A stretch of DNA of 64,000 bases, taken from Orrella sp037026685 (GTDB lineage: Bacteria; Pseudomonadota; Gammaproteobacteria; Burkholderiales; Burkholderiaceae_B). Numbering within the stretch: position 1 is the stretch's first letter; each line of letters opens with the position of its first letter. Below are positions 9,061 to 19,611 of the stretch, piece by piece. The stretch covers positions 62,001 through 126,000 of the forward strand of contig NZ_JBANET010000009.1 of NCBI RefSeq assembly GCF_037026685.1, in the 5' to 3' direction. The position numbers were made by a program, and so were the translations under genes. The notes below the pieces were generated by a model that saw nothing but the letters and a program-made list of their open reading frames with translations, did no database searches and had not been told where the DNA came from.

Positions 9061-9660
9061 TCAGGCCGGGCCGCGGGCAGCCGGCGACAGGTGCGGCGCC
9101 AGCGCCGCGTGCCAGGCGGCCTGCTTGGCCTGTCGCGCCATGGCGGCATGCGCGGGACTGGTCGAAGGCAGGGCATGCAGGCTTGCCCCCGGCGGCAGCG
9201 CGACGCGCGGGGCCACATGGCGCCGGTACAGCGCCGCGGCGGCCCGGCCGTTCAGGCACACCAGCCGCAGGCAGGGGTGGCGGGCGTAGAAGGCTGCAAA
9301 GTCGTTGGCCTGGACCGAGGCCGGCACGATGTCGGCATCCAGGCTGCCCGGCCGCACGCAGCGGTGCAGCACGTCCCAGATGGCCACGCCGTGCGCGGCC
9401 GCGGCCGCGGCCAGGGTGTCGTAGGGCGCTTGCGCATCCTCGCCCAGCAGCCCGGCCAGGATGGGCCAGAACGCATTGCGCGGATGGGCATAGTAGCGGC
9501 CGGCCCGCAGCGAGGCCGCCCCGGGCATGCTGCCCAGCACCAGCACGCGGGCGCTGGCCGGCGGCGCCGGCTCGATGGGGGGCAGGCCGGTCAGCGTCGT
9601 GCCGCCGGCATCGGGCGCCGGGCCGCCGGGGCGCCGGCTAGCGCTGCTCGAAGCGGCCAT
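9061..9660 (-). CDS. DNA-deoxyinosine glycosylase (family 6 UDG superfamily)
   Basis: A 199-residue DNA repair enzyme that would remove deaminated adenine (hypoxanthine) from DNA. It shows the superfamily landmarks: motif 1 VLVLGSMPGAASLRAG, the substrate-pocket YYAHPRNAFWPIL, and a C-terminal LPSTSPAHA motif that corresponds to the DNA-penetrating loop. The combination with Asn in HPRNAFW is typical of the HDG (deoxyinosine glycosylase) family rather than UNG. The ATG at 9660 lies inside the 3' end of acylphosphatase (23-bp overlap), so the two are probably translationally coupled. The first 20 or so residues look like a non-conserved extension, so a later start is possible. Convergent with the channel gene. 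Confidence 0.82.
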   Translation of the reverse strand: MAASSSASRRPGGPAPDAGGTTLTGLPPIEPAPPASARVLVLGSMPGAASLRAGRYYAHPRNAFWPILAGLLGEDAQAPYDTLAAAAAAHGVAIWDVLHRCVRPGSLDADIVPASVQANDFAAFYARHPCLRLVCLNGRAAAALYRRHVAPRVALPPGASLHALPSTSPAHAAMARQAKQAAWHAALAPHLSPAARGPA

Positions 9661-9934
9661 AGCGGCGTTCTTCGTACACCTGTTCGCTGGCGAGCTCGCG
9701 CACCTGCGCCGCGGGCGGGCCCACGCGCAGCCATTGCAGCATGAGGTCGATCTGGTCGGGCGTGCCCTGGATCAGCGCCTCGACCGAGCCGTCCGGGGCA
9801 TTGCGCACCCAGCCGGCCACGCCCAGCAGGTGGGCCTGCCGCACGGTGGCCAGGCGAAAGCCCACGCCTTGCACCTTGCCGGTGACGCGCACGCTCAGGG
9901 TTTCCAGGGGAGTGTCTTGATGCGGGGTGTTCAT
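9638..9934 (-). CDS. acyP: Acylphosphatase
   Basis: A 98-residue enzyme that hydrolyses carboxyl-phosphate bonds of acyl phosphates. It has both family signatures: VRVTGKVQGVGFR, whose Arg binds the phosphate, and GWVRNAPDGSVEA, whose Asn is the catalytic residue. The usual length is about 90-98 residues. The start at 9934 (MNTPHQ) is preferred to an upstream ATG because the upstream stretch has no homology-like content. It overlaps the glycosylase gene by 23 bp and lies 94 bp from the Lrp gene on the same strand. Confidence 0.93.
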   Translation of the reverse strand: MNTPHQDTPLETLSVRVTGKVQGVGFRLATVRQAHLLGVAGWVRNAPDGSVEALIQGTPDQIDLMLQWLRVGPPAAQVRELASEQVYEERRYGRFEQR

Positions 9935-10028
9935 GGCGAAAAGCGGCCGCCCTGGGGCGGTTGGGTCAATGGCAGGCACATAGCCGTAACCCTAGCATGC
10001 GCGCCGGCGGCCTTAACAGGACCAGGGA

Positions 10029-10508
10029 CTAGGCGGGCGGATCCAGCGGCAGCGCCGTGCTGTATTTCACCTGCTTGAGCGCAAAGCTCGAACGGATGTT
10101 GGCCACGCCGGGGATGCGGGTCAGCTCGTTCACCACCATGCGCTCTAGCGCCTGCATGTCGGGCACGACCACGCGCACCAGGTAGTCGGAATCGCCCGTC
10201 ATCAGGTAGCACTCCATGACGTTGGGCAGCGCGCGGATGGCGCGCTCGAAGGTATCGAGGGTTTCCTTGACCTGCTTGTCCAGCGAGATCTGGATGAACA
10301 CGTTGACGTTCATGCCGATGCGCTGGGGATTGAGCAGCGTGACGTGGCGCTCGATGATGCCGCGGCTCTCCAGCGCCTTGACGCGGGCCAGGCAGGGCGA
10401 GGGCGACAGGTGCACCCGCGCGGCCAGCTCCACGTTGCTCAGCCTGCCGTTGTGCTGCAGCTCGTGCAGGATGCGGCGGTCGATGTCGTCCAGTGCCTGC
10501 TTGGCCAT
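10029..10508 (-). CDS. Lrp/AsnC-family regulator, divergent from AceE paralogue
   Basis: A 159-residue feast/famine regulator. Residues 1-60 form the helix-turn-helix (LDDIDRRILHELQHNGRLSN then LSPSPCLARVKALESRGII) and residues 70-150 the RAM effector-binding domain (ECYLMTGDSDYLVRVVVPDM). The ATG at 10508 is preceded by AGGAGACTAGCC on the coding strand. It is divergent from the AceE-like gene with 206 bp between them, so it probably autoregulates and controls that gene. In Pseudomonas putida the Lrp-family protein MdeR controls mdeA-mdeB, and mdeB is an E1-like gene; the resemblance in layout is suggestive but not proof. Confidence 0.92.
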   Translation of the reverse strand: MAKQALDDIDRRILHELQHNGRLSNVELAARVHLSPSPCLARVKALESRGIIERHVTLLNPQRIGMNVNVFIQISLDKQVKETLDTFERAIRALPNVMECYLMTGDSDYLVRVVVPDMQALERMVVNELTRIPGVANIRSSFALKQVKYSTALPLDPPA

Positions 10509-10566
10509 GGCTAGTCTCCTGGGCGGCGGCGGGCGCGGCAAGCCGGCCGGGTGGAAATGGTTTTTC

Positions 10567-10579
10567 CTGCATTTTGCAG
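10567..10579. promoter_or_regulatory. Candidate Lrp/AsnC operator
   Basis: The 13-bp perfect dyad CTGCATTTTGCAG (5-bp arms, TTT centre) lies between the divergent Lrp gene and the AceE-like gene, 97 bp upstream of the latter's -10 box. Lrp/AsnC proteins bind short, imperfect AT-centred dyads of about 13-15 bp, so this is the best candidate site in the gap. The assignment is inferred from position and symmetry only. Confidence 0.4.
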
Positions 10580-10675
10580 AATATCGTGCTGCGGGACAAA
10601 CCAAAAGTCGATTTTCGTGCCGCGCCGCCGCGCGCAAGGCGGCGCAAACGAAAGCACATGCCAGGGCCGCCTGCC

Positions 10676-10681
10676 TAGAAT
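10676..10681 (+). promoter_or_regulatory. -10 box of the AceE-like gene
   Basis: TAGAAT, one mismatch from the sigma-70 consensus, lies 33 bp before the start codon, leaving a leader of about 27 nt that contains the GGAGGG ribosome-binding site. No good -35 hexamer is visible at the proper distance, which would fit an activator-dependent promoter such as one used by the adjacent Lrp protein. Confidence 0.5.
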
Positions 10682-10714
10682 GGGCGTAGCAAAAACACCC
10701 CCACGGAGGGCACG

Positions 10715-13393
<2,679 letters not shown>

Positions 13394-13397
13394 CTCC

Positions 13398-13925
13398 ATG
13401 AAACTCTACCTGGCTGGCTTTGACGTTTTCCGCGCCGACGCCAAGGAATATGGCGAGCGGCTCAAGCAGCTGTGCGCCAAGTACGGCTTCCAGGGGGCGT
13501 TCCCGCTGGACCACGAGGTGCCCGAGGATCTACAAGGTCCCGCGCGCGCGCAGTGGATCTGCCGCGCCAACCTGGCTTTGATCGACGATTGCGACGCCGT
13601 GCTGGCCAACGTCAACCCGTTTCGCGGCGCCGAGCCCGATTCGGGCACGGCTTTCGAGATGGGCTATGCGCACGCGCGCGGGAAAACCGTCTGGGCCTAC
13701 ACCGACATGGCCGAGCCGCTGGTCGAGCAGGCCGGCGCCGAATGGGATCCCGAGCACTTGCGCCACCGCGACATCCAGGGCTACACGGTCGAGGACTTCG
13801 GCCTGAACCTGAATGCCATGCTGGCCTGCACCTCGCAGGTGGTGGTGGGCGACGTGCAGGTCTGCCTGGCGCAAATGGCGCAGACGGTATTCGGCGAGCG
13901 CCCCGCGCCGGGGCCGGCGGCCTGA
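13398..13925 (+). CDS. Nucleoside 2-deoxyribosyltransferase family protein
   Basis: A 175-residue cytosolic enzyme of the nucleoside 2-deoxyribosyltransferase family, which transfers or hydrolyses the deoxyribosyl group of (deoxy)nucleosides or nucleotides. The N-terminus MKLYLAGFDVFR is the typical first strand and substrate loop, ALIDDCDAVLANVNPFRG follows, and DSGTAFEMGYAHARGK carries the catalytic Glu (in FEMGYA) on the active-site helix. It starts only 4 bp after the AceE-like stop, so the two are very probably co-transcribed, an odd pairing with no obvious metabolic link. Exact reaction (base exchange versus hydrolysis) cannot be decided. Confidence 0.85.
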   Translation: MKLYLAGFDVFRADAKEYGERLKQLCAKYGFQGAFPLDHEVPEDLQGPARAQWICRANLALIDDCDAVLANVNPFRGAEPDSGTAFEMGYAHARGKTVWAYTDMAEPLVEQAGAEWDPEHLRHRDIQGYTVEDFGLNLNAMLACTSQVVVGDVQVCLAQMAQTVFGERPAPGPAA

Positions 13926-13946
13926 GGCGGGCGGCGCGCAAGGCGC

Positions 13947-14858
13947 ATGGCCGACCTCAAGCTCCTGGAGGACTTCCTCGCGCTGGCGCGCGCCGGCAGC
14001 TTCACGCTGGCGGCCGAGCAGCGGCACGTCACCCACCCCGCCTTCGGCCGGCGTATCCGCGCACTGGAGGCGTGGGCCGGCGCGCCGCTCATCGAGCGCG
14101 GGCGCGCGCCGGTGCGCCTGACGCCGCAGGGCGAGGCCTTGCTCAAGACCGCCGGGCTGGTGGCCGAGCAGCTGGCCTCGGTGCGCAAGCGCATCGCCGG
14201 GACCGGCTCGGGCGGCGCGCCCGTGCTGCGCGTGGCGACCGGGCGCAGCCTTGCCGGCACCCTGGTGGCCGACTGGCTGGCAAGGCTGCGGCGCGGCGCA
14301 CGGCCCGTGCTGGGGCCCGCCTGCCAGGTCGAAATGGTCACTGGCCGCATGCAGGACCTGGCCGAGCGGCTCGAGCGCGGCGCCACCGACCTGCTGTGCG
14401 GCTATGCCCACCCGGCCTTGAGCGTGCAGCTGGCCCCCGGCCGCTACCGCTACATGACGCTGGGCACCGACAAGCTCGTGCCGGTGTGCCAGCCCGACCG
14501 GCGCGGCCAGCCGCGCCACCGGCTGGCCGAGGCGGGCGAGCCCGCGCCGCTGATCTCCTTCGAGCCGGGCATGTCGATGGAGCGCATCCTGGGTACCCGG
14601 CTCGATGCCCACGGCTATGCCTTGGCCCATTTCCTGCGCTGCGATTCCCTGGATGCCGCCCGCGGCGCCGCGCTGCGCGGGCTGGGGGTGGCTTGGCTGC
14701 CCTGGTCCATGGTGGCGGGCGATTGCCGGCAAGGCGCGTTGGCGCCCGCCGGCCAGCGCAGCGACGAGATTGTGTTCGAGGTGCGCCTGTATCGGCCGCG
14801 GGCGCGCCAGGCCGATCTGGTCGAAGCGGTCTGGGACGCCACGCAGCGCCAGGGCTAG
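13947..14858 (+). CDS. LysR-family regulator upstream of Bug/aspartoacylase genes
   Basis: A 303-residue LysR-type regulator. The N-terminal helix-turn-helix reads LLEDFLALARAGSFTLAAEQ ... HPAFGRRIRALEAW, followed by an effector-binding domain with the late motif AARGAALRGLGVAWLPW, common in this family. It begins 21 bp after the deoxyribosyltransferase gene on the same strand and is followed, 110 bp later, by a Bug receptor and a deacylase gene. Because LysR genes usually control adjacent genes, the Bug/aspartoacylase pair is the most likely target, even though the arrangement is tandem rather than divergent. Confidence 0.9.
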   Translation: MADLKLLEDFLALARAGSFTLAAEQRHVTHPAFGRRIRALEAWAGAPLIERGRAPVRLTPQGEALLKTAGLVAEQLASVRKRIAGTGSGGAPVLRVATGRSLAGTLVADWLARLRRGARPVLGPACQVEMVTGRMQDLAERLERGATDLLCGYAHPALSVQLAPGRYRYMTLGTDKLVPVCQPDRRGQPRHRLAEAGEPAPLISFEPGMSMERILGTRLDAHGYALAHFLRCDSLDAARGAALRGLGVAWLPWSMVAGDCRQGALAPAGQRSDEIVFEVRLYRPRARQADLVEAVWDATQRQG

Positions 14859-14968
14859 GTCAGGATCGGCACCAAGGCGTGCCGCTCCGGCACGAAGCGC
14901 CCGGCTCTTCCCCGGGAGAATGGACGTTCGCCATCAGGCGGAACATCCAATAACGATCCGAGGGAAAA

Positions 14969-15958
14969 ATGATCAAGCAACTGTTGGGGCGATGCGCGCC
15001 CCTGGCCGCGGCCTGCGCCGCCTTGCTGCTGGGCGCGGTGCCCGCGACGGCCGTCGCCTATCCCGAGCGCGCCATTTCGCTGGTGGTCGGCTATCCGGCC
15101 GGCGGCAGCGTGGACCTGACCGCGCGCCTGTTCGCCGAGGAACTGGCTGCGCGGCTGGGCCAGAACGTGGTGGTGGAGAACGTGGGCGGGGCCGGCGGCA
15201 CCATCGGCGCGCAACGCGTGGTGCGCAGCAAGCCCGACGGCTACACGCTGCTGCTGGGCTCGTCCAACGAGATCGCCATCGCCCGCATGATCAACGAAGC
15301 CGTGACCTACGATGGCCGCAAGGATTTCACCTCGCTGGGCATCATCGGCACCCAGCCCATGCTGCTGGCCGCTTCCAAGGCCTCGGGCGTTACCACCGCC
15401 GAACAATACCTGCAGGCCCTGCGCAGCGCGCCGGCCGGCGCTTTCTACTACGGCTCGTCGGGGGTGGGCACCACGCTGCACCTGGCCGGCGAGATGATCA
15501 GCCAGGCCTCGGGCACCCGTGCCGAACACGTGCCTTACCGCGGCGTGGCGCCGCTGGTCACCGACCTGATGGGCGGGCAGCTGACCTTCGGCATGCTGGT
15601 GCTTTCCTCGGGCCTGCCGCCCGTGCGCAACGGCAACATCGTGGCGCTGGGCGTGACCGAGGCCAAGCGTTCCGCGATTGCGCCCGAGATCCCCGCCCTG
15701 GCCGAGACGCCGGGGTTCGAGGACGTGGACATCAATATCTGGTTCGGCCTGTACGGGCCGGCGGGGCTGCCCGCGGACGTCGCCGCCACCTTGCGCCAGG
15801 CCGTGGGCCAGGTGCTGGAATCGGCAGCCTTTCGCGAGAAGCTCGCGCAGACCGGCGGCGTACCGGCCGAGCCCGGCCTGGATGCGCAGGCCTTCCTGGA
15901 CGAACAAATCGAGAAGTACGGCGCGCTGGTCGACCTGGCCGGCATCCGTGCCCGCTGA
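14969..15958 (+). CDS. Bug-family tripartite tricarboxylate transporter solute-binding protein
   Basis: A 329-residue periplasmic receptor of the Bug (TctC) family, which is greatly expanded in Bordetella. A signal peptide (AAACAALLLGAVPATAVA) precedes the mature start YPERAISLVVGYPAGGSVDL, whose first loop binds the carboxylate of the ligand; further family motifs are NVVVENVGGAGGTIGAQ and KPDGYTLLLGSS. Membrane partners (TctA/TctB) are absent from the window, which is usual for orphan Bug genes. It is followed after 13 bp by an aspartoacylase-like gene, so the ligand may be the N-acyl amino acid or dicarboxylate that the deacylase handles. The ligand itself is inference. Confidence 0.92.
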   Translation: MIKQLLGRCAPLAAACAALLLGAVPATAVAYPERAISLVVGYPAGGSVDLTARLFAEELAARLGQNVVVENVGGAGGTIGAQRVVRSKPDGYTLLLGSSNEIAIARMINEAVTYDGRKDFTSLGIIGTQPMLLAASKASGVTTAEQYLQALRSAPAGAFYYGSSGVGTTLHLAGEMISQASGTRAEHVPYRGVAPLVTDLMGGQLTFGMLVLSSGLPPVRNGNIVALGVTEAKRSAIAPEIPALAETPGFEDVDINIWFGLYGPAGLPADVAATLRQAVGQVLESAAFREKLAQTGGVPAEPGLDAQAFLDEQIEKYGALVDLAGIRAR

Positions 15959-15971
15959 ACCTGGAGCAAGC

Positions 15972-16916
15972 ATGCAATTCGAGTTGGCCGTACCCGACCT
16001 GGCCGCCGAGCGGGCCGGCAACACCGGCACGCCGGGCGTGTGGCACTTCGATTCGGGCCGGCCCGGGCGCGCCGTGCTCATTACCGCGCTGGTGCATGGC
16101 AACGAACTTTGCGGGGCCTGGGCGCTCAAGGCCTTGCTGGCCTCGGGCCTGCGTCCGCGCCAGGGCAGCCTGACCCTGGCCTTGTGCAACCTGGAAGCCT
16201 TCGACCGTTTCGATCCGGCCCGCCACGACGCTTCGCGTTTCGTCGACGAGGACATGAACCGGGTCTGGAGCAGCGAGCGGCTGGGCGCGGGCGGCAGCCG
16301 CGAGCGCCAGCGGGCCGCGGCGCTGGCGCCTTGGGTCGAGCGGGCCGATTGGCTGCTGGACCTGCATTCCATGCACGAGCCCGGCGCGCCGCTGCTGCTG
16401 ACTGGCGTGCTGCCTCGCAATATCGCCTTGGCCCGCGCCATGGGAGCGCCGGCGCACGTGGTGGTCGATGCCGGCCACAAGGACGGCGTGCGCATGCGCG
16501 ACTACGGACGCTTCGGCCAGGCCGATGCCCGCGATGCCTGCGCCTTGCTGATCGAATGCGGCTTTCATGGCGACCCCGCCTCGGTGGGCGTGGCCAAGGA
16601 CCAGGTGGCGCGCTTTCTGGCGCTGTCGGGCATCGTGGATGCGCAGGACCTGCCGGCCGGCTGGCGCGGGGCCGATCCCGCCGCGCAGCGCGTGCTGGAG
16701 GTGACCCAGCCGGTGGTGGCGCCGTCCATGGACGTGCGCTTCGCGCAGCCCTGGCAGGGCCTGGAGACGCTCGAACACGCCGGCACGCCCATCGCATGGA
16801 TGCAGGGCGAGCCGGTGCTCTCGCCTTATCCCCGCTGCACCCTGATCATGCCCTCGCTGCGCCAGCTCAAGCCGGGCGTGACGGTGGTGCGGCTGGCGCG
16901 CGACTACGCCGGCTAA
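15972..16916 (+). CDS. Succinylglutamate desuccinylase / aspartoacylase family deacylase
   Basis: A 314-residue zinc-dependent deacylase of the AstE/aspartoacylase (M14-like) family. Zinc-ligand motifs are visible: LVHGNELCG (His and Glu), DEDMNRVWS, and WLLDLHSMHEPG (second His), with ALLIECGFHGD supplying the acid residue region. The C-terminal 90 residues form a beta-rich domain usual in the family. The start at 15972 follows GGAGCAAGC. It probably forms an operon with the Bug receptor 13 bp upstream. Its substrate is not predictable; AstE itself is unlikely because no other arginine-succinyltransferase genes are nearby. Confidence 0.87.
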   Translation: MQFELAVPDLAAERAGNTGTPGVWHFDSGRPGRAVLITALVHGNELCGAWALKALLASGLRPRQGSLTLALCNLEAFDRFDPARHDASRFVDEDMNRVWSSERLGAGGSRERQRAAALAPWVERADWLLDLHSMHEPGAPLLLTGVLPRNIALARAMGAPAHVVVDAGHKDGVRMRDYGRFGQADARDACALLIECGFHGDPASVGVAKDQVARFLALSGIVDAQDLPAGWRGADPAAQRVLEVTQPVVAPSMDVRFAQPWQGLETLEHAGTPIAWMQGEPVLSPYPRCTLIMPSLRQLKPGVTVVRLARDYAG

Positions 16917-16925
16917 GCCGGCGTA
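16905..16925. terminator. Hairpin between the convergent deacylase and SET genes
   Basis: The perfect dyad TACGCCGGC / GCCGGCGTA has the TAA stop codon of the deacylase gene as its 3-nt loop, and the SET gene stop follows at once on the other strand. There is no T-run on either side, so it may be a factor-independent pause or an mRNA-stabilising hairpin rather than a classical terminator. Confidence 0.5.
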
Positions 16926-17468
16926 TCAGTCCCGCACGCCCGGGTGCGGCGGCGTTGCCGCCTCGGTGCCCTGCTTCCCGGCGTGCTTCTTGCCGCGCGC
17001 CTTTTTCTTGGGCAGCGCCAGCATGGTGCCGCGGCAGGCCGGCGCGCCGCAGCGGCACTCGTACTGCTTCTTGAGCGTGGGCGTGATCTTCTCGTCGATC
17101 ACCAGGCCGTAGTCGTAGTTCAGCTCCTCGCCGCGCGCGATGTCGCGCAGCGCGACCACGTAGACGCGCTTGCCATGGCGTCCTTCCTGCGTTTCGCAGT
17201 TGGGCTGGCAGCTATGGTTGATCCAGCGCGCATCGTTGCCGTTGACGCCGCCGTCGATGACCTTGCCCGAGGACAGGGCGAAAAAAAAGGTGTGGAAGGG
17301 GTCGTCGGGGTTGACCGGGTGCCGCCGGTCGGCTTCCTTGGCGCTGATGCGCTCGCCCGCGTATTCGATGATGCGGGTGCCGGCCGGGATCTTGCGGGCG
17401 GCGAAGATGCCCGTGCCGTGGACCTTGGAACGGCGGACCTTGTACCAAGGCTTTTCGATGTCGGTCAT
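16926..17468 (-). CDS. SET-domain protein methyltransferase with post-SET cysteine cluster
   Basis: A 180-residue stand-alone SET protein that would methylate lysine using S-adenosylmethionine. The hallmarks are in order: KVHGTGIFAARKIPAGTRI at the N-terminus (SAM-binding GxG), RWINHSCQPNCET (NHS..PN pseudoknot) near residue 85, RGEELNYDYG with the catalytic Tyr, and CRCGAPACRG, a post-SET zinc cysteine cluster. The C-terminus is a basic tail (PKKKARGKKHAGKQ). SET proteins are chiefly eukaryotic; a few bacterial ones are effectors that methylate host histones, while others act on bacterial proteins. There is no visible secretion signal. It lies 11 bp after panB on the same strand, so it is probably co-transcribed with it. 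Confidence 0.92.
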   Translation of the reverse strand: MTDIEKPWYKVRRSKVHGTGIFAARKIPAGTRIIEYAGERISAKEADRRHPVNPDDPFHTFFFALSSGKVIDGGVNGNDARWINHSCQPNCETQEGRHGKRVYVVALRDIARGEELNYDYGLVIDEKITPTLKKQYECRCGAPACRGTMLALPKKKARGKKHAGKQGTEAATPPHPGVRD

Positions 17469-17479
17469 GATGCGCGCGG

Positions 17480-18304
17480 TCAGAGGGATTTCTTGATGCC
17501 GAAGCAGTGCGACTCGTCGGGAAAGACGCCGTTGCGCACTTCGTCGGCGTAGGCGGCCACGGCCTGGCGCACCGCGCCGCCGATGTCGGCGTAGCGCTTG
17601 GCGAACCTGGGCGCGCGCTCGGACAGGCCCAGCAGGTCTTCGGTGACCAGCACCTGCCCGTCGCAGGCCGGCGAGGCGCCGATGCCGATGGTGGGGATGG
17701 CCAGCGCCTCGGTGATCTGGCGGGCCAGCGGTTCGGCGATGCCTTCGAGCACGACCGCGAAGGCGCCTGCCGCTTCGTGGGCCCGGGCATCGGCCAGGAT
17801 GCGGGCGGCCGATTCGTCGTTCATGCCCTGGGCGCGGAACCCGCCCATGGTGTTGACGTATTGCGGCATCAGCCCCACGTGCGCCATGACCGGGATGCCG
17901 CGCTGGACCAGGAAGGCCACCGTGGAAGCCAGGGCCTGCCCGCCTTCGAGCTTGACCGCGGCCGCGCCGCTGACCGACAGGATGCGCGCCGCGTTGCGAA
18001 AGGCCAGTTCGGGCGACTCCTGGTAGCTGCCAAAGGGCATGTCCACCACCACGCAGGCCTGGGCGGTGGACCTGACCACCGCCTGGCCGTGGGCGGCCAT
18101 CTGTTCGACCGTGATCGACAGGGTGTCGGGATGTCCGTAGGCCACCATGGCCGTGGAGTCGCCCACCAGGATGAAGTCCAGCAGCGGGTCGATCAGGCGC
18201 GCGATGGCCGCGTTATGGGCGGTCAGGGCGGCGATCTTGCGCTGGCCCTTGCAGGCCATCAGCTGCGGGACGGTCGTACGCTTGACGGAAGTGTGCACGC
18301 TCAT
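17480..18304 (-). CDS. panB: 3-methyl-2-oxobutanoate hydroxymethyltransferase
   Basis: PanB, the first committed enzyme of pantothenate (coenzyme A) synthesis; it transfers a hydroxymethyl group from 5,10-methylene-tetrahydrofolate to 2-oxoisovalerate. The 274-residue protein has the family's LVGDSTAMVAYGHPDTLSIT metal/substrate motif, KLEGG, AHVGLMPQ and the catalytic-region VVLEGI and TIGIGASPACDGQVLV. The start at 18304 (MSVHTS) is preferred over an ATG 24 bp upstream because family N-termini align there. PanC is not adjacent. Its substrate is made in the valine branch to which acetolactate synthase (20193) belongs. It is divergent from lldD and followed by the SET gene. Confidence 0.96.
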   Translation of the reverse strand: MSVHTSVKRTTVPQLMACKGQRKIAALTAHNAAIARLIDPLLDFILVGDSTAMVAYGHPDTLSITVEQMAAHGQAVVRSTAQACVVVDMPFGSYQESPELAFRNAARILSVSGAAAVKLEGGQALASTVAFLVQRGIPVMAHVGLMPQYVNTMGGFRAQGMNDESAARILADARAHEAAGAFAVVLEGIAEPLARQITEALAIPTIGIGASPACDGQVLVTEDLLGLSERAPRFAKRYADIGGAVRQAVAAYADEVRNGVFPDESHCFGIKKSL

Positions 18305-18376
18305 GGGGTAAGGATGCCGGTCTGCCAAAGCGGGCAGTGTAGCGTGACGGCATGAATAGACAAGTCGGCGGGCGCG

Positions 18377-18382
18377 TATACT
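18377..18382 (+). promoter_or_regulatory. -10 box of lldD
   Basis: TATACT, one mismatch from consensus, would start transcription near 18389. This places an upstream in-frame ATG at 18352 outside the mRNA and supports the ATG at 18445 as the true lldD start. No convincing -35 hexamer is visible. Confidence 0.45.
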
Positions 18383-18444
18383 GGCATGTTGCCGGCGCTC
18401 CCGGGGGCCGGTTTCCCGTCCACCTTCCGCATCCGCTGCGTCCC

Positions 18445-19611
18445 ATGGCCCAGAACCTGTCCAAGATCACCACCATCGAAGACCTTCGCGTCATTGCCAA
18501 GCGCCGTGTGCCGCGCATGTTCTACGACTACGCGGATTCGGGAGCCTGGACGGAAAGCACCTATCGCGCCAACGAGCAGGACTTCCAGCGGATCAAGCTG
18601 CGCCAGCGCGTGGCCGTGAACATGGAAGGGCGCAGCCTGCGCACCACGCTGGCCGGTTTCGATGCGGTGATGCCCGTGGCCATCGCCCCGACCGGCCTGA
18701 CCGGCATGCAGCATGCCGACGGCGAGATACTGGGCGCGCGCGCGGCCGCCGAGTTCGGCGTTCCCTTCACCTTGTCGACCATGAGCATCTGCTCGCTCGA
18801 GGACGTGGCCGAAGGCACGGGCCGCAAGCCCTTCTGGTTCCAGCTCTACGTGATGCGCGACCGCGCCTTCATCGAGAACCTGATCGATCGCGCCAAGGCC
18901 GCTGGCTGCACGGCGCTGGTGCTCACGCTGGACCTGCAGATCCTGGGCCAGCGCCACAAGGACATCAAGAACGGCCTGTCGGCGCCGCCCAAGCCCACGC
19001 TGCGCAATCTGGTCAACCTGGCCACCAAGCCGCGCTGGTGCCTGGGCATGCTCGGCACCCGGCGCCGCACCTTCGGCAACATCGTCGGCCATGCCAAGGG
19101 CGTGGGAGACCTGTCCTCGCTATCGTCCTGGACCGCCGAGCAGTTCGACCCGCGCCTGTCCTGGGCCGACGTCGAATGGATCAGGCAGCGCTGGGGCGGC
19201 AAGCTCATTCTCAAGGGCATCCTGGACGTCGAGGATGCGCGCCTGGCGGCCGACAGCGGCGCCGACGCGCTCATCGTCAGCAACCATGGCGGGCGCCAGC
19301 TCGACGGCGCGCAGTCCTCCATCGCGGTGCTGCCTTCGATCGCCGACGCCGTGGGCAGCCGCATCGACGTGTGGATGGACGGCGGCGTGCGTTCGGGCCA
19401 GGACGTGCTCAAGGCGGTGGCCCTGGGCGCAAAGGGCGTGATGATCGGCCGCCCCTTCCTGTATGGCCTGGGCGCCTATGGGCAGGCCGGCGTCACGCGC
19501 GCGCTGGAAATCATCTACCGCGAGGCCGACGTCACCATGGCCCTGTGCGGCCGGCGCAATATCTCGGAAGTCGATCGCAGCATCCTGGTGCCGGGCACCT
19601 ATCCGGCCTGA
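18445..19611 (+). CDS. lldD: FMN-dependent L-lactate dehydrogenase / alpha-hydroxy-acid oxidase
   Basis: A 388-residue flavoenzyme that oxidises L-lactate or a related 2-hydroxy acid and passes electrons to the respiratory chain. Family features are visible in order: RVPRMFYDYADSGAWTE, VAIAPTGLTGMQHADGE, the FMN-binding STMSICSLEDVAEG and WFQLYVMRDR, and the active-site signature IVSNHGGRQLDGA with the catalytic His and Arg. It ends with DGGVRSGQDVLKAVALGAKG and MIGRPFLYGLGAYG, the FMN-phosphate site. Size matches E. coli LldD (396). Its 3' end overlaps the Lrp gene on the other strand by 13 bp. Without the lldP/lldR neighbours, a non-lactate hydroxy acid remains possible. Confidence 0.9.
   Translation: MAQNLSKITTIEDLRVIAKRRVPRMFYDYADSGAWTESTYRANEQDFQRIKLRQRVAVNMEGRSLRTTLAGFDAVMPVAIAPTGLTGMQHADGEILGARAAAEFGVPFTLSTMSICSLEDVAEGTGRKPFWFQLYVMRDRAFIENLIDRAKAAGCTALVLTLDLQILGQRHKDIKNGLSAPPKPTLRNLVNLATKPRWCLGMLGTRRRTFGNIVGHAKGVGDLSSLSSWTAEQFDPRLSWADVEWIRQRWGGKLILKGILDVEDARLAADSGADALIVSNHGGRQLDGAQSSIAVLPSIADAVGSRIDVWMDGGVRSGQDVLKAVALGAKGVMIGRPFLYGLGAYGQAGVTRALEIIYREADVTMALCGRRNISEVDRSILVPGTYPA

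Noticed and set aside
18352..18444. In-frame upstream ATG as alternative lldD start
   Set aside because: A TATACT -10 box lies inside this extension, and homologues begin at the later Met.
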